From: Cristatella mucedo | Lineage: Eukaryota > Bryozoa > Phylactolaemata > Cristatellidae | NCBI GenBank assembly: GCA_009760855.2 | Contig: WPIO01000011.1 | Location: forward strand, 5,638,501 to 5,702,500 | Direction of reading: 5' to 3' | Length of the DNA: 64,000 nucleotides | In this document: positions 13,056 to 25,043 of the stretch, in pieces | Numbering within the stretch: the first letter of the stretch is position 1 | How the letters are laid out: every line of letters starts with the position of its first letter | Notes under the pieces: model-generated | Seen by the model: only the letters and a program-made list of their open reading frames with translations | Database searches by the model: none | Told to the model about the DNA's origin: nothing | Position numbers and translations under genes: made by a program

Positions 13056-13848
13056 TAGCGCTGCAGTGACGCGATATGCTGATTAAAGAACCGGATGTTT
13101 TGTTCCAATCGATCATTGACTCATACCCAGAGTTTGCCTTCCACCACAATGTTGGCAACGATGCAGAGATCATCCACAGCAAAGATTTGGAAACGGCCAT
13201 CGTCAAGATGCAATCAAACAAGGAGGACACTCTGAAAAATCATGAAAAACGTGCAGTTGAACAGTTGTTGCTGCCTGTATCTCCGGATGCGGAAAAAGTT
13301 GCAGGCGATGATAGTCAATTGTCTTTTGCTGAGCGAGCACTCCAGCGACAACATGTTGAAGAGAAGAAAGCTTGCCGCAATTACATAAACACCCGCTTCT
13401 TGCTTCCAACATCTAATGAGGTGGAGACACTTTTCTCTAAGGCGAAGCGAGTGTTTGTCCTTAACAGGGTAGTTTCCAACCCAGAACGTTGGAGGCACTG
13501 TTTATTCTGAATAAAAAAAGTCATTGTGGAATGTGGCTCTGGTTGCATTGATAGTGGATGTTAAAGTCTCAGAGACAGCCATTGATAACGAAGAGAGAGA
13601 ACAGGAATATGAAGATTATTGCTGAAAGCGAAGAGAAAAACATTGCAACATTTGATGTGCAATATATTCCATTGGTGAGATAGGATATTGCAATATACGG
13701 CATTTTGGAATTAATTTTTTCAATTTATTTATTGCTGAACATCAGAAAATTAAAGGCAATAACGAAATTATTGTAAGCACCCTTGCCTCGAAGCTCCATC
13801 GATGCATTTCTTCAAGCACTGTTGAGAGGTTGGGGCTGGGGGCTAGGT

Positions 13849-13885
<37 letters not shown>

Positions 13886-14337
13886 CACTTGATAAAGCGC
13901 CCTCAGAGAACTTAATCTCTCTCTAGGCGCTTTACATTTGCTACAAAGGGAATGCAATTGAATGGTGAGTAATATCATGCTTGATCAACAAACAACATGA
14001 ATAACATGGTTAGGGGTGACATGCACAGGGTCAGCATGCAAATGTGGTTAGTGGCAGCATGCACAGTGTCAGCAAGCATAAACACATGAAGGACGAATCA
14101 CAGGGACCCACTAAATGCTGTCTGGGCTAAGTGGTGCTTTTCGGTCTCCTGATGTCAGTCCCGGTGCCGACTTGGTCGTTTGTCGAGCACCGGTTTCTGT
14201 GCAGAGCCCGTGCTCGGGTTCATTAGACTCTATTTGCAAAGACCAACCGGCCGTTTTTCCGTAGTCCTTTGCAACACTCCGCTGCAGCTTTATCGCGATC
14301 TTTTCGTTTTGCTTTCGTCGTTCGTCGCTCGGTAATT

Positions 14338-14373
<36 letters not shown>

Positions 14374-17300
14374 GTCAGCGCTGTGAGTGAATCAACCCAC
14401 TTATGTCTTGCCGAGTTGTAGAGTTGTCGTCCTTCAATTTCACCTCCAGCTCTTCGTGCACACTCCAGCACTTGGCCAAGCATCGTACCACCTGCTTTTC
14501 GGAACCAAACAGTCTACCAATACCTCGTACAAACCTAAAATTCTTTGGAGACCGTGCATTTAGTTCGTATGCTCCCAAAGCCTGGAACTCCCTCCCGACC
14601 TGCGTCAGAATATCCCCTGAACTGACCACATTTAAAAAGAACTTAAAAACACCTATTTAGGACAGCATTTAGTGGGTCCCTGTGATTCGTTCATCATGTG
14701 CTTATGCGTGCTGACACTGTGCATGCTGCCACTGACCACATTTGCATGCTGACCCAGTGCATGTCACCCCTAACCATGTTATTCATTTTGTTTGTTTATC
14801 AAGCATGATATTACTCACCATTCAATTGCATTTCCCTTTGCAGCAGATGTGAAGCGCCTAGAGAGAGATTGAGTTCGCTGAGGGCGCTTTATCAAGTGCA
14901 TTATAATTAATTAAAGAAGATCTGAGAAACCGCTAAAGTACTTGGTGACTCGGAATTTAATTGGTTTGTCCGCTGTTTTCACAGTTCACACTCTCCTTGC
15001 TAATATGAACACCAAGCACATTATAGGAATTCAATTTCGTAGAGATGACACAGAGTAGTGCGCTTGATGAAGTTATTGTCAGAGTATTAATGTGAATGGG
15101 AAAAGATCATCCGAGGAATAGCCCTGAAATATGCGCTACCTCGGCGCTCCGTGCTGCTTGGCTCCGTTCTTTCATGGTTTTTACTCTCCCTGTAGCCGAT
15201 GTGATCGCCAGGCACAAAATCTAGGCTTTCCATTCAATGCAGATAAAACTCAGTTGCAACTTTGCTTTTATCCCTCACAGCCCTCCAGCACGTTCTCCTA
15301 ACTCCACTGCTGAATGTATTGATGAAATCCCTACATAGATGGCAGCAAACTTTCTGAAATTCTAATGACGACAAGACCATCTTACTAGTTATGAGAAAAC
15401 CAAGTGTGATTCTGAAATTGGAAAGGCTACCGCTCAAAATCTGCTCTGCCAGCATATATCTTGTTGAGCCTGCACGAAAATCTAGGTGTCGTGTTCCTAA
15501 GTGACCTTTCATCAAACAACCTTGATCAGCTGCACAGTCAAGTCTGCCTACTTTCAGCTACATAAAACTGCTAAAATCTGGGATCGTTTAGACAAGGATA
15601 TCACATCTAAATTGGTCCATGCATTTGTGACATACCGTCTTGACCTGTGTGACTTACTTCTTTCTGGCCTATCGGCCTGTGCTCTCAGGTGCTTACAGCT
15701 AGTGCAGAACTCTGTCGTGAGCATTGCAGTTGCCACGTCACACCACTTCTCAACGACCTGCACTGGCTTCCAGTCAACCAATGTATCTACTTTAAGATTC
15801 TTTCAGTCACGTTTAGGTCTCCTCATTCTTTAGCTCCAGCCTATATACCAAATCTCCTCCATCACTAGGCTATATATCGCCTCACCCCCTTTTTGGAATC
15901 TAATTGTTTACCTATGCTTTGTATGAACATCAAATCCTCTGGAGACCGTGCCTTTAGTTCGCAGCTCCCAAAGACTGGAATGGACACCAAACTCTCGTCA
16001 CGACATCTCTTGACTTGACAGCATAAAAAAACTGAAAACCCATCTAATTGTCACAGCATTTAGTGGGTCTCCGTGATTTGTTCTTTATGTGCTTATGCGT
16101 GCTGACACTGTGAGTGCTGACACTGTTCACGCTCCCACTAACCATACCGGCATGCTGAACCTATGCATGTCACCCCTAACCATGTCATTATTGTTGCTTA
16201 TTGAGCATCCCACCACTAACCATTCGATCGTGCTTCTTTCGTAGCAAATTGAAAGTGCCTAGATAGAATTATCTGAGGAAGCTACACACATTTAAAATTA
16301 TTATCATTATTTGATTGAATCCCTCCCGACCGTTTAGCAAGTGAGATTTTTTCAATTCACTTTCTTCATGCATAGCTGACATCCGCACATGGATAACAGC
16401 AACATTTATCAAAATTAATGGCGATAGAACCAATTTATTAGTTATGGGCGAACCAAGTGTTACTCAGAAATTGCGAAGCTTAACAGTAGTAATTGACCCT
16501 TCCGGCATAGCTGTCGTTGCATCTGCATGAAATCCAGAAGTCAAGTTCCACAGTGATCTTTTTCTACACAACCACCGAGCTCCACAGTATTCCTACTTGC
16601 CTACATCCTACTTCGGGTCCTTTCCCAAAAGGTAAGGTCATAGCTCTTCACGATTCAGTTTTCTGGTTCGAGTCCTGCAATTGACGAGTCTTTAATGTCT
16701 CCTGCAAGCGATTTTGATAGCAGCTAAGTCTCTTCTAATGTTAATCAGATGAGACTGTTGCATTAGCTGGCCTTTATTGTATCTGCATATCACAGATAAA
16801 ATTCAGGCTTCCTTAGACAGGGATACTACATCTAAATTGGTCAATGCACTTGTGACATCCCCTCTCAGCGTCTGTAACTCACTGCTCACTGGACTACCAG
16901 AAAGTGCAGTCGGACGCTAACATTTGGCACAAAAAATTGCAAGTAGGCTTGTGTCTTGAGCTTTGCACTTGCTAGATCGTACCACTTCTCACCGATCTGC
17001 ACTGGCTCCCAATCAAGCAGTGCACTGATTTCGAGGTTTTGTCAATAACTTTTAGGTCTATTTACTATCTGGCTATAGCTTAACTATCAGAACTACTTCA
17101 CCAAAAGGACACATCTTACCACCTGCTTTTCTGAATACAATAGTTCAGCTATGCCTAGTACTAACTTAAACTCCTTTGGAGCGTGACTTTAGTTCATATG
17201 CTCCCAAAGCCTGGTACTCACTCCCGACTGATGTCGTGACATTCGCTAGCTTGAGGATTTTTAAAAAAGCTAAAACTTACATGCTTCTCACAGCATTGGC

Positions 17301-20300
17301 TGGTTCCTTGTGGTTTTCTCTTTGTGCGCCAATGTGTGCTTGCAGTGGCCATGCTGCCAGTAACTATATTTACATGCTAACACAGTGAATGCCGCTGCTA
17401 TCTTATGCTTTTTGACATTATGCATGTTACCACTAACCATTTGACAATGCTTTCTTGACAGCATATGCACAGTGCGTATAAAGAGATGATTACGAGATTA
17501 ATTTAGCAGAGAGGGCTATACAAAGACATAATAATAATTATTATTATTATTGATGTTTTTGTTTAGAGTGGTATACTAATGACTAGCCTAGCTGGAATCA
17601 ATGTCTTCGCCTGTAGCTTGCTGCAACATTGAGGTGGTGGACAGCAGGTCAGTGGTGGTAGGCAACAGGTCAGCTGGTCAGTGGCTGGAACATTGAGGTG
17701 ATCGACAGTTGGTGAGGGCAATCAGGCTGGCCTAGTTTTAAATCATACCGTAAAGCCTGAACACTGGGCCGAGCTCGTTATAGTTATACAGCTCAAAGCT
17801 GCGAGCAGCATCAAGCTCGTGCCCCACAGTAGGAAAGGCCGGCTCTACCGTACAGCTACTGAAGCTTGAAGCCGCCAGTAAACGATTGATCTGCTTCAAC
17901 TTTTTCAATTGATGGCCATTGTAACGCACCGGCTCTCACCGACTCCTCGATCCGCCCGGCACTGCACCTAGTCGAGCTTCGGCTTCCAAGGAGCCGGCGT
18001 GTCGAGTGCGATGATTTACTCGTAGGTGCAACACAAGTTTAACCAATAAAGCGTGTCTGTTAATGCCAAAGCTCCACCTCCAATGAATAGACAGGCTGCC
18101 GACCATAGTCTCGCATTGGCTATTAATTGAAATTGACATTCTCCATAAGCCTGAGGTTGCCGGCCTGGTTTAGCTACAGCCGAAAAGGTCTAGGCTTATT
18201 TCAGCAGTAGCTCATTTGAATAGTCTACCAGAAAATTAGTGAAATAGAGTATATTTTCTTTAAGCATGCAATGCCATCTGACTTTTCTCATTATTAGCTC
18301 AAATAATTTTGAATCCTGATTCTTGAAATATATTTGTATTGGTAATTTAGGCTTCACTCGTTCTTTGACCCACTGAAACATTTAGTAATATAGTAATATG
18401 TTTCATTTACATATCACCCTAATCTCCCTCTTCATTTACATATCACCCTCCTCTTCATTTACATATCACCCTTAATCTCCATTCAGGCGCTTCACATATG
18501 CCAAGAGGCTCCAGCCCACAACCTCGGCCAGACCTTGGTCGGGGAGAGCACAGCTCTCCTACACCTACCTAAAATCTCTTGAGGCAAGCTAATACAAGAT
18601 TACCGAAATTACTACATAGGCATCGCCAATGTTAGTTGTCTTAAACTTTGAGCATTTTGCTGCAAGCTTCCTGCCCTGCGAGTAGGCAAATACTTGCAGC
18701 CGTAATTTGGTCCATGGGCTAGGTAGGCGCTCACCCTTATAGATCAAGGTCGCGAGCTCGAGCCTTGCTTCATATTTTGAGTGCTTGGATTTTTATTAGG
18801 TTGCGTCGTAGCGCTATACCAAAGAATTATATCATATTTATATAGATCGACATATTTACCACAATTAAGATGCCCATCTCCACGACGTTGATAAATGACT
18901 TTGCCAAGTCGTTTGTCTGTAGAAGTGTTTATACAGCGAAAGCTCACACTTTCAGAAACACTGCCAAAACTCAGGGTTCTTGTCGCCAGCACTCAGCACA
19001 GCTTGCAAGCCCAGACCTACTACATGCAATCAATCTGCGAGCAGACGAATGCTCTCTGATTTCATACGGCTAAGTTTTATTTCCGAGGCGAAACCCTCGT
19101 AATTACTGAATAGCGATGTTTGCTTTCGTTAAAGCTACTCACCAGAACATGTCAAAACTGTTAAGCTTTGCTAAGCGGCTCCAATGAATTGTTTTGGAAT
19201 ACGATTAAATATTGGTAAAAACCGAATGGGAAAATCTGCAATGATCAATACCCGGTTATACGTAGGCTACCGTAGAGATAGCTCGACTGTGATCCCTTAG
19301 ATTGCGCTGGTAAGCTCTTGAAAACGATACATCTGAAACAGATTTTTCAAGACACTGGAATGTTTAGACATTTATTTCAATTATGATAGGATTGGATTGG
19401 GGAAATATTGGATTCAGCACTAGCCGTGACATGGAAACATATTTTCTATGGTCCGTCTATAACCTGCATCTTTTTCTATGCATTTCTACTGGTCTGACGA
19501 GGAATTATGTTAAAGACTGGTGATTATAAAGCTCATTAATATATAATGTAAAATGACGGATAGTGGGAACTAAAATCATACTGTAAAGCACCGGTCAATC
19601 TATTTCTCCTTAAATGTCACCCGGCCAGAGGCTTTCCGATGTCGTTCTATACAGCCTTTCACAATTAAGGTGCACGTTAGGCTGGAAGCACTTAATAGCT
19701 TGAGGCTAAACCAAGGAATTCAATTGAGCAACCCAATGCGGCGCAACATTATGTTGAGCGAGGAGACATTGAAGGCGTAGGTAGGTTCAGATAAGTACGT
19801 CGCGGTAGGAGACTGAATGGAATTATGACTGAACGAACTTTGTAAGACCGTTGCTCGGTCAGGATTAAGGTATAGATTTGAGGGAATTAAAGTAGTGTAG
19901 CTAAGCTACGATATTCCCGACGGAAAAGCTTTGCAGTGATACCTGCGTGCATTGGACTAACTTTTACGACTACCGCCTTGAAGCGTCTATTTTCACTTCA
20001 GGAATTAGATTTTTGCAGGTAAAGCTTCCTGCTGAAACCAATTTTTGTTCCCATAATCATTATTCAAGTACTGAAAGTCTATAACGGTTCCTTTTATAGC
20101 CGGAGCCAAAATAAGGATGCCGTGTCGTTAAGATCTGTGGTACCTTACCATTCAGGCATTGCGTGCGAATAAAGCAAGCAGCTTTTCCATTCTCAGCTTG
20201 TCCAACTGTTTGAGGGTATAGATAGCAGATGTGAGTATTTTCTTACGACTTCAGGTTACCTTCTCTTAAGTTCAGTTTTTACTACCAAGGCAAGGCAATT

Positions 20301-23300
20301 TTTGCCGTTATATAGGAGTTTTAATACATAATGCTTTTTACTGACTAAGCATAATAGCAAAAAAAATATTACGCGTGACATAGTTCCCTCAGAGAACTAA
20401 ATCTCTTTCTACGCACTTTTCATTTGCTGAAAAGGAAGCCTGATCGAATGGTTAGTGGTAGCACGTTGACTGACAATAAGCTTAGCATGGTTAGAGGTGA
20501 CATGCACATGGTCAGCATGCAAATAAGGTTAGTGACAGCACGCATAGTCAGCAAAAGCACGTAAAGGTGAATCACATGGGCCCACTAAATGCTTTGATAA
20601 ATCAATTCGTTTTGAGTTTCTTTTGAAGTGTGGTCAAGTCAGAGGACATCGTGATGCCAGTCGGAAGTGAACTCCAGGCTTTGGGAGGATACGAACTAAA
20701 GGCACGGTTTCGAAGGGATTTGAGCTTTGTGCGAGGTATAGGTAAACGATAGGATTCCGAAAGGTGAGTGGTAAGATGCTTAGCCTGGTGAGGGAGTAGA
20801 TCTGCTACATTTTACATAGATCAATGTCAATAATTATATTATGAATCTACCTGTATTTTCGTTATATGTATCCTATCAGGTTTAATAAAAATTTGGATAG
20901 TCAATATTAACCATAAACTGAGTTTAAAGGTTCAAAATTTCGAAAGAAGTCATACTTAACCAATTTTCTCTTTTATTACGTCAACACTAGATTTCATACG
21001 TGAAAGATCACAGAAAAGTATTCAACTTTGCTTTAGAAGACGGGCCTTAGTGTCAGCTAACCTGGCTGACGATTCCTCCGTACATATTGCAAAGTTTAGA
21101 AATAGTAGGAGCTGTATATTGAGACTCTAGTTATATTTTTTTTTGCCGAAGGCAGGCACAGCAAGACTTTTGGTCAACCACGCTTAGTGTGGCAGCTTTC
21201 CAATAGACCAACACAGCTGGTCCAGGGATTAAGTTGCGAAAGCACCAGTCGCCACTTGGGGCTACAGGGGCCAAAGGAGAAGGCAGGATGTCGGAATGCC
21301 ATGATCAACATTTGAACGAACATTTAGTTTGACAATCTAATGAAGTTATACCATCGCAAATGTTTGCTGTCAAGTATTAGAGGGCATTCTACATAAAATA
21401 TATCCCTGTCCACCATTTTCGACATTCATCTTTGCTGTACAGCCCGCTACACTGAATATCATGGCAAGAGCAACTAGCTCACGTCAGGGTAACCAAAATA
21501 AAACCACGACTCACTGTATAAGCTAAAGTATTTACTATTCTACCCGCACTACGGACTCTATAATAAAGAATCACGTGTTTAACACGGTTGGGAAACTAAA
21601 CAATACTCCCGGTGGACGTTAGACACAGCAGTTCTGACGTCAAAGCGGGACTAAAGAACTAATGGAATAGCAAACCTGAATGAATAATAGGTGAAGGTAA
21701 CTTATTTGGCAGCATCGGATTACAGCTAGATAATTAAAATGTTTCTCCTTTAGCGTCATCCAAAGCAGCCTCATGTGAAGGCATCTTAGCCGATGCTTAG
21801 TGCGATTACTATTGTCAGCTATCCATACAGAATCTGCTGCATGACGCATTATTTCGTGACTCTATCGATAGCTAATTTCCAGGAGTCGGAAAAACTTGTG
21901 CATAAGTAGTAGAGTCTCAACCGATTGCCTTAGCTCTTTGATCCGCTTCTTTTTCAACCACTTTCTGAGCAGCGGAAATAAATTAACTTTGATAGTTCCG
22001 TCGATTGCTCTATTTCTATCACTTATTCTATTCCCCCTACTCCTAAAAGATTTCCTTAAGTTTGAATAGCTATGGTTTTACCTGTGACCATAGCTTATAA
22101 CTTCATCATTTTGAAAACACACACTAACCATTTGCAGCAATCCCAAATCCAATTGGCACTTTTTTCACGCACTCTTCTGCTTCAAAGAGGAAGACTCCAG
22201 TGCAGCAAGTAGCCTGCATTTGAAAATGAAGTGGCTTTGTTATGAGCCTTATTCGTTAGTGTTTGGTGCATGTGTAAAAGGTAACGACAAATGGCAGCAA
22301 CAGTGGTAAAGCCAGCCAGCCAGCAGTGATGATGCAGTTTTGCTCTAGAGCCTTAGGCTAGACGGCAGTAAAGAGATTCTCTCGCTTAGCTCTCTTAGCG
22401 TACTGCGTAGCTGCTTGCAAGCAAAGCGAAATCTAGCTGACATAAAATTATTAACCAGAATAGAGTCGCATAGAAAGCACCAACAGCTCTTTTGCAAGGA
22501 GCAGATTAAAGACTGTCTTAGTGCTGCTGCTGCGTTTCAGGGCTCTGTGTGTGAAGGTCACGTGCGTGAGTCTTTGTTCACGTTGCTTCCTTTGCAGGCT
22601 ATGTAAAGTTTTCCTGTGAGGAATAATCAGCTCTCGCTTGGTGCACAGCATACGTCTTACTATCACTATTCTTATGATTCCTGTATTAGCGGATTGTCAA
22701 GGACTTGAAACTATTTCGATCTTCTAGAAAGATCTTTTTGCTTATTGATGCAGTTCAACAAAAGCAGACCGTGAACGAAATGCACTGCTTGTAGACGTGA
22801 CACACTTCGGAGAAATTCCGGCATTAGTGGATCAGGTCAAAGCAATTGTGGGCGACAGGGGTCTGAACTTATTGATAAATAATGCCGGACTCGCAGAATA
22901 TGCTCCCAAAGGTGGTTTTGATGAAACACCAGTAGAGGGCTTAATCGAGCATCTGAACGTTCACATCGCAGGACCTTTTGCTTTAGTCAAGGTAAGGGCT
23001 GCTGCGACAGTATAACTATTCCCACCTTGATGACTAATAATTGCAAAAATTCTTAGTGGGTGTTTCTTAAATTCCCTCAGAGCTATCTGAGATAGCTAGG
23101 TGTACAAGCTGCTGCTGCTGCGAAAAAACTAGCAACACAATCGTGTAATGAAGTTGAAATATTAGGCATGATTATAAAGAGGAACAGAGGTAATGTTCGA
23201 TTTTAAGGAAGACTATAGACCAAGTTTGATTGCTAGACAGAATACTAAACTTGCCTGCTGACCCAATGCATGTCACCGCTAACCATACTGTTCTTGTTGC

Positions 23301-24405
23301 TTATCAAGCATGATACTACTAATCATTTGATCGTGTTTCCTTTGCAGTAAATGTAAAGCGCCTACAAAGACATTAAGTTCTCTGATGGCACTTTTTCAAG
23401 TGCATTATTATTAATATTATCATTATTAGACGTGACCCGATGAGTGACAGTGATGGGAGAACCTTCAGTGAAGTCTTCACAGAACAGAGTGAAAGAGAGA
23501 GACACAGAAAAGAAAGAAGAAATAAGTGAGAGAGAAAGAGAAAAGTAGAACTGTCAACGTCGTTCTGCCTCAGCCGGACTCACACCACTCCGCCCGGCCA
23601 ACGAGCGCTGAGTACCACCTCAGTTGGCGCTGCAGTTGGACTGTATCGGCTCACTAAGCTGGATTGAATTGCAACGGGTCAGCTGTGGTAGCATGACCCG
23701 CTTTTCCGGCAGCGGGTAACTTTCTGCTTGTGCCTCGGGCTGTACGAACGTCGGGCTGTACGATCCACTCGCTCTTCCTTCTTCTCAATCACTTTCTATT
23801 CACTTTTCTCTGCTCGCTCCGGAGCTGCTTACGCGACGGCTTGTACATACATATGTATGTATGCTCGTTCTCACTCTTCTGCCTGCGTACGATACAATAC
23901 AGCCGTCGTCGTCAGCACCGCAAATCACTTGTGGGGGCACCTTTCATCTTCGTCGCACTGCCATCACATGCCCGAGCTCCTATAGAATAACAATCGAACC
24001 TATCAGTTATCACAATCGGGTGAGCATGGCTCCAGCATAACCTAGCCACAAAGAGTTGAACATGGCTCCTGGTTCAAATAATAACGTCTTTTATCAAGCC
24101 TTCCTAAGAAGCAATCAAATTAGTAGCACTCCCTAAAATCTATGAGAATAACCTCATATTATGGGCCATCCGTGTAGGTAAGCATCGAGTTTCACAGTTG
24201 GCCTTCTTGAGTGCTGCAGATATGTATCGTTTTCGCCTGATCAGCTGATACTAACCATAACTGGGTGATAAAACAGCACCAAATTTTTAGTGGGGCAAGA
24301 GGGAAATCCGAAAGATGTTTAAGAAACTCTTACCGAAGACTTTGCGGTCAGGCTAACAAATAATGTGTTCTAAGTTGAAAAAATGCTGGGTTAGGGTTTT
24401 AATTC

Positions 24406-24481
<76 letters not shown>

Positions 24482-24854
24482 GTCTGTCTCTGTCTGTCTG
24501 TCTGTCTGTCTGTCTCTGTCTCAGTCTCTGTCTCTCTCTTTTACTGTCCCACTTTCGTATATGTCCTAAATTTAAGCATGTTCGAACTTTCTGGCCTGAA
24601 ATGACTGTGATTGTTAAAGGCCTACTGGCTCAAAGCATTAGCTCTCCAGCAATAGTCCTCTTCGTTTCTTTGGGAGGCCGCCGGACCCGAGCCCGCTCCG
24701 CGAGCAATTCACCTGAAAAACTGGTGCTAATTCTTACAACTGTGTGCTATCCATGGCAAGGGTCGGCCGGCGAACTCACTCAATTCCTCGCAATATGTGA
24801 TTTGATTTTAAGAGCCACGTTTGTTGTCCGCCCCTCTTATGGAGCGTGCGCCTG

Positions 24855-24897
<43 letters not shown>

Positions 24898-24988
24898 GCG
24901 CGCGCGCACAGGCACGCACACACACACACAGACACACACACACAGAGACACATGCACACGCGCGCGCACACACACACACGCACACACG

Positions 24989-25043
<55 letters not shown>

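Larger units (their letters stand above)
17546..20379. other. Intron 2 of SDR copy 1, mostly unassigned
   Basis: Apart from two SINE family 1 copies and an imperfect GGTCAGTGG/AACATTGAGGTG repeat at 17610-17715, nothing is recognised. Confidence 0.4.
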
